This document shows, one piece after another, positions 48,852 to 60,977 of a stretch of DNA of 64,000 bases (position 1 is its first letter; every line of letters starts with the position of its first letter). The stretch lies in contig JAUCEF010000005.1 in NCBI GenBank assembly GCA_033558025.1, positions 5,084,001 through 5,148,000 on the forward strand, given 5' to 3'. The translations under genes were made by a program, and so were the position numbers. The notes under the pieces are model-generated. The model was not told the origin of the DNA. It did no database searches and saw only the letters and a list, made by a program, of their open reading frames with translations. This DNA comes from Phytophthora sp. 'mugwort'. Lineage: Eukaryota > Oomycota > Peronosporomycetes > Peronosporales > Peronosporaceae.

Positions 48852-48924
48852 TTCCCAAACCGGGACTCGAACCCGGGTCGCGTGGGTGAAAGCCACGTAT
48901 CCTAACCGCCTAGACTATTTGGGA
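48852..48924 (-). tRNA. tRNA-Glu(UUC), intact, unit 140
   Basis: Intact copy. Haplotype ACCGCG, matching unit 108. Confidence 0.96.
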
Positions 48925-49204
48925 GCACCTCGCTTAGCCAACCCAAAACACAAACACGCTCTTTACGCTACCGCTGCCTGGGATGAACGCACATCACAAG
49001 CACTTCCACCTCTGCTATCGCGCCGCGCACCTGCTGAGAACACATACACGTCCGTACAGTCGACACCGGCCCGAATCGGCCTCGTCAACGACGTATCATT
49101 ACCACGCCCTCACCAAGACAACGCATACCTGCCACGCACTTTCCGCAGCTGCAGTGCATTCTGAGTATAGCAAGAGCGAGTAGAGTAACGACAGAAAAGC
49201 AAAA

Positions 49205-52200
49205 TTCCCAAACCGGGACTCGAACCCGGGTCGCGTGGGTGAATCCTAACCGCCTAGACTATTTGGGAGCACCTCGCTTAGCCAACCCAAAACACAAACA
49301 CGCTCTTTACGCTACCGCTGCCTGGGATGAACGCACATCACAAGCACTTCCACCTCTGCTATCGCGCCGCGCACCTGCTGAGAACACATACACGTCCGTA
49401 CAGTCGACACCGGCCCGAATCGGCCTCGTCAACGACGTATCATTACCACGCCCTCACCAAGACAACGCATACCTGCCACGCACTTTCCGCAGCTGTAGTG
49501 CATTCTGAGTATAGCAAGAGCGAGTAGAGTAACGACAGAAAAGCAAATTCCCAAACCGGGACTCGAACCCGGGTCGCGTGGGTGAATCCTAACCGCCTAG
49601 ACTATTTGGGAGCACCTCGCTTAGCCAACCCAAAACACAAACACGCTCTTTACGCTACCGCTGCCTGGGATGAACGCACATCACAAGCACTTCCACCTCT
49701 GCTATCGCGCCGCGCACCTGCTGAGAACACATACACGTCCGTACAGTCGACACCGGCCCGAATCGGCCTCGTCAACGACGTATCATTACCACGCCCTCAC
49801 CAAGACAACGCATACCTGCCACGCACTTTCCGCAGCTGCAGTGCATTCTGAGTATAGCAAGAGCGAGTAGAGTAACGACAGAAAAGCAAAATTCCCAAAC
49901 CGGGACTCGAACCCGGGTCGCGTGGGTGAATCCTAACCGCCTAGACTATTTGGGAGCACCTCGCTTAGCCAACCCAAAACACAAACACGCTCTTTACGCT
50001 ACCGCTGCCTGGGATGAACGCACATCACAAGCACTTCCACCTCTGCTATCGCGCCGCGCACCTGCTGAGAACACATACACGTCCGTACAGTCGACACCGG
50101 CCCGAATCGGCCTCGTCAACGACGTATCATTACCACGCCCTCACCAAGACAACGCATACCTGCCACGCACTTTCCGCAGCTGTAGTGCATTCTGAGTATA
50201 GCAAGAGCGAGTAGAGTAACGACAGAAAAGCAAATTCCCAAACCGGGACTCGAACCCGGGTCGCGTGGGTGAATCCTAACCGCCTAGACTATTTGGGAGC
50301 ACCTCGCTTAGCCAACCCAAAACACAAACACGCTCTTTACGCTACCGCTGCCTGGGATGAACGCACATCACAAGCACTTCCACCTCTGCTATCGCGCCGC
50401 GCACCTGCTGAGAACACATACACGTCCGTACAGTCGACATCGGCCCGAATCGGCCTCGTCAACGACGTATCATTACCACGCCCTCACCAAGACAACGCAT
50501 ACCTGCCACGCACTTTCCACAGCTGTAGTGCATTCTGAGTATAGCAAGAGCGAGTAGAGTAACGACAGAAAAGCAAAATTCCCAAACCGGGACTCGAACC
50601 CGGGTCGCGTGGGTGAATCCTAACCGCCTAGACTATTTGGGAGCACCTCGCTTAGCCAACCCAAAACACAAACACGCTCTTTACGCTACCGCTGCCTGGG
50701 ATGAACGCACATCACAAGCACTTCCACCTCTGCTATCGCGCCGCGCACCTGCTGAGAACACATACACGTCCGTACAGTCGACATCGGCCCGAATCGGCCT
50801 CGTCAACGACGTATCATTACCACGCCCTCACCAAGACAACGCATACCTGCCACGCACTTTCCACAGCTGTAGTGCATTCTGAGTATAGCAAGAGCGAGTA
50901 GAGTAACGACAGAAAAGCAAAATTCCCAAACCGGGACTCGAACCCGGGTCGCGTGGGTGAATCCTAACCGCCTAGACTATTTGGGAGCACCTCGCTTAGC
51001 CAACCCAAAACACAAACACGCTCTTTACGCTACCGCTGCCTGGGATGAACGCACATCACAAGCACTTCCACCTCTGCTATCGCGCCGCGCACCTGCTGAG
51101 AACACATACACGTCCGTACAGTCGACATCGGCCCAAATCGGCCTCGTCAACGACGTATCATTACCACGCCCTCACCAAGACAACGCATACCTGCCACGCA
51201 CTTTCCGCAGCTGTAGTGCATTCTGAGTATAGCAAGAGCGAGTAGAGTAACGACAGAAAAGCAAAATTCCCAAACCGGGACTCGAACCCGGGTCGCGTGG
51301 GTGAATCCTAACCGCCTAGACTATTTGGGAGCACCTCGCTTAGCCAACCCAGAACACAAACACGCTCTTTACGCTACCGCTGCCTGGGATGAACGCACAT
51401 CACAAGCACTTCCACCTCTGCTATCGCGCCGCGCACCTGCTGAGAACACATACACGTCCGTACAGTCGACACCGGCCCGAATCGGCCTCGTCAACGACGT
51501 ATCATTACCACGCCCTCACCAAGACAACGCATACCTGCCACGCACTTTCCGCAGCTGTAGTGCATTCTGAGTATAGCAAGAGCGAGTAGAGTAACGACAG
51601 AAAAGCAAAATTCCCAAACCGGGACTCGAACCCGGGTCGCGTGGGTGAATCCTAACCGCCTAGACTATTTGGGAGCACCTCGCTTAGCCAACCCAAAACA
51701 CAAACACGCTCTTTACGCTACCGCTGCCTGGGATGAACGCACATCACAAGCACTTCCACCTCTGCTATCGCGCCGCGCACCTGCTGAGAACACATACACG
51801 TCCGTACAGTCGACATCGGCCCGAATCGGCCTCGTCAACGACGTATCATTACCACGCCCTCACCAAGACAACGCATACCTGCCACGCACTTTCCACAGCT
51901 GTAGTGCATTCTGAGTATAGCAAGAGCGAGTAGAGTAACGACAGAAAAGCAAAATTCCCAAACCGGGACTCGAACCCGGGTCGCGTGGGTGAATCCTAAC
52001 CGCCTAGACTATTTGGGAGCACCTCGCTTAGCCAACCCAGAACACAAACACGCTCTTTACGCTACCGCTGCCTGGGATGAACGCACATCACAAGCACTTC
52101 CACCTCTGCTATCGCGCCGCGCACCTGCTGAGAACACATACACGTCCGTACAGTCGACACCGGCCCGAATCGGCCTCGTCAACGACGTATCATTACCACG

Positions 52201-52706
52201 CCCTCACCAAGACAACGCATACCTGCCACGCACTTTCCGCAGCTGTAGTGCATTCTGAGTATAGCAAGAGCGAGTAGAGTAACGACAGAAAAGCAAAATT
52301 CCCAAACCGGGACTCGAACCCGGGTCGCGTGGGTGAATCCTAACCGCCTAGACTATTTGGGAGCACCTCGCTTAGCCAACCCAGAACACAAACACGCTCT
52401 TTACGCTACCGCTGCCTGGGATGAACGCACATCACAAGCACTTCCACCTCTGCTATCGCGCCGCGCACCTGCTGAGAACACATACACGTCCGTACAGTCG
52501 ACATCGGCCCGAATCGGCCTCGTCAACGACGTATCATTACCACGCCCTCACCAAGACAACGCATACCTGCCACGCACTTTCCACAGCTGTAGTGCATTCT
52601 GAGTATAGCAAGAGCGAGTAGAGTAACGACAGAAAAGCAAAATTCCCAAACCGGGACTCGAACCCGGGTCGCGTGGGTGAATCCTAACCGCCTAGACTAT
52701 TTGGGA
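49205..52706 (-). pseudogene. Run of 11 tRNA-Glu copies with the 9-bp deletion, units 141-151
   Basis: Starts at 49205, 49548, 49892, 50235, 50579, 50923, 51267, 51611, 51955, 52299 and 52643. Haplotypes ACCGTG, ACCGCG, ACCGTG, ATCATG, ATCATG, ATCGTG, GCCGTG, ATCATG, GCCGTG, GTCATG, ACCGCX. Units 142 and 144 have the TTT terminator variant. Unit 146 has GGCCCAAATCGG. Relative to units 109-114 of block A, five units are extra (142-143, 145, 148-149), and the last differs by the 9-bp state. Confidence 0.9.
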
Positions 52707-52986
52707 GCACCTCGCTTAGCCAACCCAAAACACAAACACGCTCTTTACGCTACCGCTGCCTGGGATGAACGCACATCACAAGCACTTCCACCTCTGCTAT
52801 CGCGCCGCGCACCTGCTGAGAACACATACACGTCCGTACAGTCGACACCGGCCCGAATCGGCCTCGTCAACGACGTATCATTACCACGCCCTCACCAAGA
52901 CAACGCATACCTGCCACGCACTTTCCGCAGCTGCAGTGCATTCTATGTATAGCAAGAGCGAGTAGAGTAACGACAGAAAAGCAAAA

Positions 52987-53059
52987 TTCCCAAACCGGGA
53001 CTCGAACCCGGGTCGCGTGGGTGAAAGCCACGTATCCTAACCGCCTAGACTATTTGGGA
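52987..53059 (-). tRNA. tRNA-Glu(UUC), intact, unit 152
   Basis: Intact copy, ending a 4.1-kb stretch without one. Haplotype ACCGCG. Confidence 0.96.
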
Positions 53060-53339
53060 GCACCTCGCTTAGCCAACCCAAAACACAAACACGCTCTTTA
53101 CGCTACCGCTGCCTGGGATGAACGCACATCACAAGCACTTCCACCTCTGCTATCGCGCCGCGCACCTGCTGAGAACACATACACGTCCGTACAGTCGACA
53201 CCGGCCCGAATCGGCCTCGTCAACGACGTATCATTACCACGCCCTCACCAAGACAACGCATACCTGCCACGCACTTTCCGCAGCTGCAGTGCATTCTGAG
53301 TATAGCAAGAGCGAGTAGAGTAACGACAGAAAAGCAAAA

Positions 53340-53747
53340 TTCCCAAACCGGGACTCGAACCCGGGTCGCGTGGGTGAATCCTAACCGCCTAGACTATTTG
53401 GGAGCACCTCGCTTAGCCAACCCAAAACACAAACACGCTCTTTACGCTACCGCTGCCTGGGATGAACGCACATCACAAGCACTTCCACCTCTGCTATCGC
53501 GCCGCGCACCTGCTGAGAACACATACACGTCCGTACAGTCGACACCGGCCCGAATCGGCCTCGTCAACGACGTATCATTACCACGCCCTCACCAAGACAA
53601 CGCATACCTGCCACGCACTTTCCGCAGCTGTAGTGCATTCTGAGTATAGCAAGAGCGAGTAGAGTAACGACAGAAAAGCAAAATTCCCAAACCGGGACTC
53701 GAACCCGGGTCGCGTGGGTGAATCCTAACCGCCTAGACTATTTGGGA
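53340..53747 (-). pseudogene. Two tRNA-Glu copies with the 9-bp deletion, units 153-154
   Basis: Starts at 53340 and 53684. Haplotypes ACCGTG, GTCATG. Confidence 0.9.
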
Positions 53748-54027
53748 GCACCTCGCTTAGCCAACCCAGAACACAAACACGCTCTTTACGCTACCGCTGC
53801 CTGGGATGAACGCACATCACAAGCACTTCCACCTCTGCTATCGCGCCGCGCACCTGCTGAGAACACATACACGTCCGTACAGTCGACATCGGCCCGAATC
53901 GGCCTCGTCAACGACGTATCATTACCACGCCCTCACCAAGACAACGCATACCTGCCACGCACTTTCCACAGCTGTAGTGCATTCTGAGTATAGCAAGAGC
54001 GAGTAGAGTAACGACAGAAAAGCAAAA

Positions 54028-54100
54028 TTCCCAAACCGGGACTCGAACCCGGGTCGCGTGGGTGAAAGCCACGTATCCTAACCGCCTAGACTATTTGGGA
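54028..54100 (-). tRNA. tRNA-Glu(UUC), intact, unit 155
   Basis: Intact copy. Haplotype ACCACG. Confidence 0.96.
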
Positions 54101-54380
54101 GCACCTCGCTTAGCCAACCCAAAACACAAACACGCTCTTTACGCTACCGCTGCCTGGGATGAACGCACATCACAAGCACTTCCACCTCTGCTATCGCGCC
54201 GCGCACCTGCTGAGAACACATACACGTCCGTACAGTCGACACCGGCCCGAATCGGCCTCGTCAACGACGTATCATTACCACGCCCTCACCAAGACAACGC
54301 ATACCTGCCACGCACTTTCCACAGCTGCAGTGCATTCTGAGTATAGCAAGAGCGAGTAGAGTAACGACAGAAAAGCAAAA

Positions 54381-54453
54381 TTCCCAAACCGGGACTCGAA
54401 CCCGGGTCGCGTGGGTGAAAGCCACGTATCCTAACCGCCTAGACTATTTGGGA
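54381..54453 (-). tRNA. tRNA-Glu(UUC), intact, unit 156
   Basis: Intact copy. Haplotype ATCGCX. Confidence 0.96.
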
Positions 54454-54733
54454 GCACCTCGCTTAGCCAACCCAAAACACAAACACGCTCTTTACGCTAC
54501 CGCTGCCTGGGATGAACGCACATCACAAGCACTTCCACCTCTGCTATCGCGCCGCGCACCTGCTGAGAACACATACACGTCCGTACAGTCGACATCGGCC
54601 CGAATCGGCCTCGTCAACGACGTATCATTACCACGCCCTCACCAAGACAACGCATACCTGCCACGCACTTTCCGCAGCTGCAGTGCATTCTATGTATAGC
54701 AAGAGCGAGTAGAGTAACGGCAGAAAAGCAAAA

Positions 54734-55141
54734 TTCCCAAACCGGGACTCGAACCCGGGTCGCGTGGGTGAATCCTAACCGCCTAGACTATTTGGGAGCA
54801 CCTCGCTTAGCCAACCCAAAACACAAACACGCTCTTTACGCTACCGCTGCCTGGGATGAACGCACATCACAAGCACTTCCACCTCTGCTATCGCGCCGCG
54901 CACCTGCTGAGAACACATACACGTCCGTACAGTCGACACCGGCCCGAATCGGCCTCGTCAACGACGTATCATTACCACGCCCTCACCAAGACAACGCATA
55001 CCTGCCACGCACTTTCCACAGCTGCAGTGCATTCTGAGTATAGCAAGAGCGAGTAGAGTAACGACAGAAAAGCAAAATTCCCAAACCGGGACTCGAACCC
55101 GGGTCGCGTGGGTGAATCCTAACCGCCTAGACTATTTGGGA
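54734..55141 (-). pseudogene. Two tRNA-Glu copies with the 9-bp deletion, units 157-158
   Basis: Starts at 54734 and 55078. Haplotypes ACCACG, ATCGCG. Confidence 0.9.
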
Positions 55142-55421
55142 GCACCTCGCTTAGCCAACCCAAAACACAAACACGCTCTTTACGCTACCGCTGCCTGGGA
55201 TGAACGCACATCACAAGCACTTCCACCTCTGCTATCGCGCCGCGCACCTGCTGAGAACACATACACGTCCGTACAGTCGACATCGGCCCGAATCGGCCTC
55301 GTCAACGACGTATCATTACCACGCCCTCACCAAGACAACGCATACCTGCCACGCACTTTCCGCAGCTGCAGTGCATTCTGAGTATAGCAAGAGCGAGTAG
55401 AGTAACGACAGAAAAGCAAAA

Positions 55422-55494
55422 TTCCCAAACCGGGACTCGAACCCGGGTCGCGTGGGTGAAAGCCACGTATCCTAACCGCCTAGACTATTTGGGA
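55422..55494 (-). tRNA. tRNA-Glu(UUC), intact, unit 159
   Basis: Intact copy. Haplotype ACCGCG with a private A to C near 55510 (AGCCCACCC). Confidence 0.96.
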
Positions 55495-55774
55495 GCACCT
55501 CGCTTAGCCCACCCAAAACACAAACACGCTCTTTACGCTACCGCTGCCTGGGATGAACGCACATCACAAGCACTTCCACCTCTGCTATCGCGCCGCGCAC
55601 CTGCTGAGAACACATACACGTCCGTACAGTCGACACCGGCCCGAATCGGCCTCGTCAACGACGTATCATTACCACGCCCTCACCAAGACAACGCATACCT
55701 GCCACGCACTTTCCGCAGCTGCAGTGCATTCTGAGTATAGCAAGAGCGAGTAGAGTAACGACAGAAAAGCAAAA

Positions 55775-55847
55775 TTCCCAAACCGGGACTCGAACCCGGG
55801 TCGCGTGGGTGAAAGCCACGTATCCTAACCGCCTAGACTATTTGGGA
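55775..55847 (-). tRNA. tRNA-Glu(UUC), intact, unit 160
   Basis: Intact copy. Haplotype ATCGCX. Confidence 0.96.
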
Positions 55848-56127
55848 GCACCTCGCTTAGCCAACCCAAAACACAAACACGCTCTTTACGCTACCGCTGC
55901 CTGGGATGAACGCACATCACAAGCACTTCCACCTCTGCTATCGCGCCGCGCACCTGCTGAGAACACATACACGTCCGTACAGTCGACATCGGCCCGAATC
56001 GGCCTCGTCAACGACGTATCATTACCACGCCCTCACCAAGACAACGCATACCTGCCACGCACTTTCCGCAGCTGCAGTGCATTCTATGTATAGCAAGAGC
56101 GAGTAGAGTAACGGCAGAAAAGCAAAA

Positions 56128-56535
56128 TTCCCAAACCGGGACTCGAACCCGGGTCGCGTGGGTGAATCCTAACCGCCTAGACTATTTGGGAGCACCTCGC
56201 TTAGCCAACCCAAAACACAAACACGCTCTTTACGCTACCGCTGCCTGGGATGAACGCACATCACAAGCACTTCCACCTCTGCTATCGCGCCGCGCACCTG
56301 CTGAGAACACATACACGTCCGTACAGTCGACACCGGCCCGAATCGGCCTCGTCAACGACGTATCATTACCACGCCCTCACCAAGACAACGCATACCTGCC
56401 ACGCACTTTCCACAGCTGCAGTGCATTCTGAGTATAGCAAGAGCGAGTAGAGTAACGACAGAAAAGCAAAATTCCCAAACCGGGACTCGAACCCGGGTCG
56501 CGTGGGTGAATCCTAACCGCCTAGACTATTTGGGA
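56128..56535 (-). pseudogene. Two tRNA-Glu copies with the 9-bp deletion, units 161-162
   Basis: Starts at 56128 and 56472. Haplotypes ACCACG, ATCGCX. Confidence 0.9.
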
Positions 56536-56815
56536 GCACCTCGCTTAGCCAACCCAAAACACAAACACGCTCTTTACGCTACCGCTGCCTGGGATGAACG
56601 CACATCACAAGCACTTCCACCTCTGCTATCGCGCCGCGCACCTGCTGAGAACACATACACGTCCGTACAGTCGACATCGGCCCGAATCGGCCTCGTCAAC
56701 GACGTATCATTACCACGCCCTCACCAAGACAACGCATACCTGCCACGCACTTTCCGCAGCTGCAGTGCATTCTATGTATAGCAAGAGCGAGTAGAGTAAC
56801 GGCAGAAAAGCAAAA

Positions 56816-56874
56816 TTCCCAAACCGGGACTCGGACCCGCGTGGGTGAATCCTAACCGCCTAGACTATTTGGGA
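56816..56874 (-). pseudogene. tRNA-Glu, 9-bp deletion plus T-arm lesion, unit 163
   Basis: 59-nt copy. Haplotype ACCACG, matching unit 126. Confidence 0.9.
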
Positions 56875-57154
56875 GCACCTCGCTTAGCCAACCCAAAACA
56901 CAAACACGCTCTTTACGCTACCGCTGCCTGGGATGAACGCACATCACAAGCACTTCCACCTCTGCTATCGCGCCGCGCACCTGCTGAGAACACATACACG
57001 TCCGTACAGTCGACACCGGCCCGAATCGGCCTCGTCAACGACGTATCATTACCACGCCCTCACCAAGACAACGCATACCTGCCACGCACTTTCCACAGCT
57101 GCAGTGCATTCTGAGTATAGCAAGAGCGAGTAGAGTAACGACAGAAAAGCAAAA

Positions 57155-57227
57155 TTCCCAAACCGGGACTCGAACCCGGGTCGCGTGGGTGAAAGCCACG
57201 TATCCTAACCGCCTAGACTATTTGGGA
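57155..57227 (-). tRNA. tRNA-Glu(UUC), intact, unit 164
   Basis: Intact copy. Haplotype ACCGCG. Confidence 0.96.
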
Positions 57228-57507
57228 GCACCTCGCTTAGCCAACCCAAAACACAAACACGCTCTTTACGCTACCGCTGCCTGGGATGAACGCACATCAC
57301 AAGCACTTCCACCTCTGCTATCGCGCCGCGCACCTGCTGAGAACACATACACGTCCGTACAGTCGACACCGGCCCGAATCGGCCTCGTCAACGACGTATC
57401 ATTACCACGCCCTCACCAAGACAACGCATACCTGCCACGCACTTTCCGCAGCTGCAGTGCATTCTGAGTATAGCAAGAGCGAGTAGAGTAACGACAGAAA
57501 AGCAAAA

Positions 57508-57580
57508 TTCCCAAACCGGGACTCGAACCCGGGTCGCGTGGGTGAAAGCCACGTATCCTAACCGCCTAGACTATTTGGGA
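57508..57580 (-). tRNA. tRNA-Glu(UUC), intact, unit 165
   Basis: Intact copy. Haplotype ACCACG. Confidence 0.96.
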
Positions 57581-57860
57581 GCACCTCGCTTAGCCAACCC
57601 AAAACACAAACACGCTCTTTACGCTACCGCTGCCTGGGATGAACGCACATCACAAGCACTTCCACCTCTGCTATCGCGCCGCGCACCTGCTGAGAACACA
57701 TACACGTCCGTACAGTCGACACCGGCCCGAATCGGCCTCGTCAACGACGTATCATTACCACGCCCTCACCAAGACAACGCATACCTGCCACGCACTTTCC
57801 ACAGCTGCAGTGCATTCTGAGTATAGCAAGAGCGAGTAGAGTAACGACAGAAAAGCAAAA

Positions 57861-57928
57861 TTCCCAAACCGGGACTCGGACCCGCGTGGGTGAAAGCCAC
57901 GTATCCTAACCGCCTAGACTATTTGGGA
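57861..57928 (-). pseudogene. tRNA-Glu with T-arm lesion but intact anticodon arm, unit 166
   Basis: 68-nt copy, the only locus combining the T-arm lesion with a complete anticodon arm. Best read as a recombinant between a T-arm-lesion copy (left part) and an intact copy (right part). Haplotype ATCGTG. Confidence 0.9.
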
Positions 57929-58208
57929 GCACCTCGCTTAGCCAACCCAAAACACAAACACGCTCTTTACGCTACCGCTGCCTGGGATGAACGCACATCA
58001 CAAGCACTTCCACCTCTGCTATCGCGCCGCGCACCTGCTGAGAACACATACACGTCCGTACAGTCGACATCGGCCCGAATCGGCCTCGTCAACGACGTAT
58101 CATTACCACGCCCTCACCAAGACAACGCATACCTGCCACGCACTTTCCGCAGCTGTAGTGCATTCTGAGTATAGCAAGAGCGAGTAGAGTAACGACAGAA
58201 AAGCAAAA

Positions 58209-58616
58209 TTCCCAAACCGGGACTCGAACCCGGGTCGCGTGGGTGAATCCTAACCGCCTAGACTATTTGGGAGCACCTCGCTTAGCCAACCCAAAACACA
58301 AACACGCTCTTTACGCTACCGCTGCCTGGGATGAACGCACATCACAAGCACTTCCACCTCTGCTATCGCGCCGCGCACCTGCTGAGAACACATACACGTC
58401 CGTACAGTCGACATCGGCCCGAATCGGCCTCGTCAACGACGTATCATTACCACGCCCTCACCAAGACAACGCATACCTGCCACGCACTTTCCGCAGCTGT
58501 AGTGCATTCTGAGTATAGCAAGAGCGAGTAGAGTAACGACAGAAAAGCAAAATTCCCAAACCGGGACTCGAACCCGGGTCGCGTGGGTGAATCCTAACCG
58601 CCTAGACTATTTGGGA
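58209..58616 (-). pseudogene. Two tRNA-Glu copies with the 9-bp deletion, units 167-168
   Basis: Starts at 58209 and 58553. Haplotypes ATCGTG, GCCGCX. Confidence 0.9.
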
Positions 58617-58896
58617 GCACCTCGCTTAGCCAACCCAGAACACAAACACGCTCTTTACGCTACCGCTGCCTGGGATGAACGCACATCACAAGCACTTCCA
58701 CCTCTGCTATCGCGCCGCGCACCTGCTGAGAACACATACACGTCCGTACAGTCGACACCGGCCCGAATCGGCCTCGTCAACGACGTATCATTACCACGCC
58801 CTCACCAAGACAACGCATACCTGCCACGCACTTTCCGCAGCTGCAGTGCATTCTATGTATAGCAAGAGCGAGTAGAGTAACGGCAGAAAAGCAAAA

Positions 58897-58955
58897 TTCC
58901 CAAACCGGGACTCGGACCCGCGTGGGTGAATCCTAACCGCCTAGACTATTTGGGA
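58897..58955 (-). pseudogene. tRNA-Glu, 9-bp deletion plus T-arm lesion, unit 169
   Basis: 59-nt copy. Haplotype ACCACG, matching unit 133. Confidence 0.9.
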
Positions 58956-59235
58956 GCACCTCGCTTAGCCAACCCAAAACACAAACACGCTCTTTACGCT
59001 ACCGCTGCCTGGGATGAACGCACATCACAAGCACTTCCACCTCTGCTATCGCGCCGCGCACCTGCTGAGAACACATACACGTCCGTACAGTCGACACCGG
59101 CCCGAATCGGCCTCGTCAACGACGTATCATTACCACGCCCTCACCAAGACAACGCATACCTGCCACGCACTTTCCACAGCTGCAGTGCATTCTGAGTATA
59201 GCAAGAGCGAGTAGAGTAACGACAGAAAAGCAAAA

Positions 59236-59308
59236 TTCCCAAACCGGGACTCGAACCCGGGTCGCGTGGGTGAAAGCCACGTATCCTAACCGCCTAGACT
59301 ATTTGGGA
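59236..59308 (-). tRNA. tRNA-Glu(UUC), intact, unit 170
   Basis: Intact copy. Haplotype ACCACG, last unit aligned to block A. Confidence 0.96.
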
Positions 59309-59588
59309 GCACCTCGCTTAGCCAACCCAAAACACAAACACGCTCTTTACGCTACCGCTGCCTGGGATGAACGCACATCACAAGCACTTCCACCTCTGCT
59401 ATCGCGCCGCGCACCTGCTGAGAACACATACACGTCCGTACAGTCGACACCGGCCCGAATCGGCCTCGTCAACGACGTATCATTACCACGCCCTCACCAA
59501 GACAACGCATACCTGCCACGCACTTTCCACAGCTGCAGTGCATTCTGAGTATAGCAAGAGCGAGTAGAGTAACGACAGAAAAGCAAAA

Positions 59589-59661
59589 TTCCCAAACCGG
59601 GACTCGAACCCGGGTCGCGTGGGTGAAAGCCACGTATCCTAACCGCCTAGACTATTTGGGA
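59589..59661 (-). tRNA. tRNA-Glu(UUC), intact, unit 171
   Basis: Intact copy. Haplotype ACCGCG. Confidence 0.96.
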
Positions 59662-59941
59662 GCACCTCGCTTAGCCAACCCAAAACACAAACACGCTCTT
59701 TACGCTACCGCTGCCTGGGATGAACGCACATCACAAGCACTTCCACCTCTGCTATCGCGCCGCGCACCTGCTGAGAACACATACACGTCCGTACAGTCGA
59801 CACCGGCCCGAATCGGCCTCGTCAACGACGTATCATTACCACGCCCTCACCAAGACAACGCATACCTGCCACGCACTTTCCGCAGCTGCAGTGCATTCTG
59901 AGTATAGCAAGAGCGAGTAGAGTAACGACAGAAAAGCAAAA

Positions 59942-60014
59942 TTCCCAAACCGGGACTCGAACCCGGGTCGCGTGGGTGAAAGCCACGTATCCTAACCGCC
60001 TAGACTATTTGGGA
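59942..60014 (-). tRNA. tRNA-Glu(UUC), intact, unit 172
   Basis: Intact copy. Haplotype ATCGTG with a private G to A (AACACACTC) near 60049. Confidence 0.96.
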
Positions 60015-60294
60015 GCACCTCGCTTAGCCAACCCAAAACACAAACACACTCTTTACGCTACCGCTGCCTGGGATGAACGCACATCACAAGCACTTCCACC
60101 TCTGCTATCGCGCCGCGCACCTGCTGAGAACACATACACGTCCGTACAGTCGACATCGGCCCGAATCGGCCTCGTCAACGACGTATCATTACCACGCCCT
60201 CACCAAGACAACGCATACCTGCCACGCACTTTCCGCAGCTGTAGTGCATTCTGAGTATAGCAAGAGCGAGTAGAGTAACGACAGAAAAGCAAAA

Positions 60295-60358
60295 TTCCCA
60301 AACCGGGACTCGAACCCGGGTCGCGTGGGTGAATCCTAACCGCCTAGACTATTTGGGA
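60295..60358 (-). pseudogene. tRNA-Glu, 9-bp deletion, unit 173
   Basis: Haplotype ACCGCX. Confidence 0.9.
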
Positions 60359-60638
60359 GCACCTCGCTTAGCCAACCCAAAACACAAACACGCTCTTTAC
60401 GCTACCGCTGCCTGGGATGAACGCACATCACAAGCACTTCCACCTCTGCTATCGCGCCGCGCACCTGCTGAGAACACATACACGTCCGTACAGTCGACAC
60501 CGGCCCGAATCGGCCTCGTCAACGACGTATCATTACCACGCCCTCACCAAGACAACGCATACCTGCCACGCACTTTCCGCAGCTGCAGTGCATTCTATGT
60601 ATAGCAAGAGCGAGTAGAGTAACGGCAGAAAAGCAAAA

Positions 60639-60697
60639 TTCCCAAACCGGGACTCGGACCCGCGTGGGTGAATCCTAACCGCCTAGACTATTTGGGA
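60639..60697 (-). pseudogene. tRNA-Glu, 9-bp deletion plus T-arm lesion, unit 174
   Basis: 59-nt copy, the rightmost T-arm lesion. Haplotype ACCACG. Confidence 0.9.
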
Positions 60698-60977
60698 GCA
60701 CCTCGCTTAGCCAACCCAAAACACAAACACGCTCTTTACGCTACCGCTGCCTGGGATGAACGCACATCACAAGCACTTCCACCTCTGCTATCGCGCCGCG
60801 CACCTGCTGAGAACACATACACGTCCGTACAGTCGACACCGGCCCGAATCGGCCTCGTCAACGACGTATCATTACCACGCCCTCACCAAGACAACGCATA
60901 CCTGCCACGCACTTTCCACAGCTGCAGTGCATTCTGAGTATAGCAAGAGCGAGTAGAGTAACGACAGAAAAGCAAAA

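Larger units (their letters stand above)
47128..59588. repeat. Large duplication, block B (units 135-170, 12,461 bp)
   Basis: Aligned to block A it has extra units 142-143, 145 and 148-149, and lacks a match to unit 129 (32 + 5 - 1 = 36). Two tRNA states differ: unit 151 is deleted where 114 is intact, and unit 166 has the T-arm lesion where 130 is intact. Confidence 0.92.
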
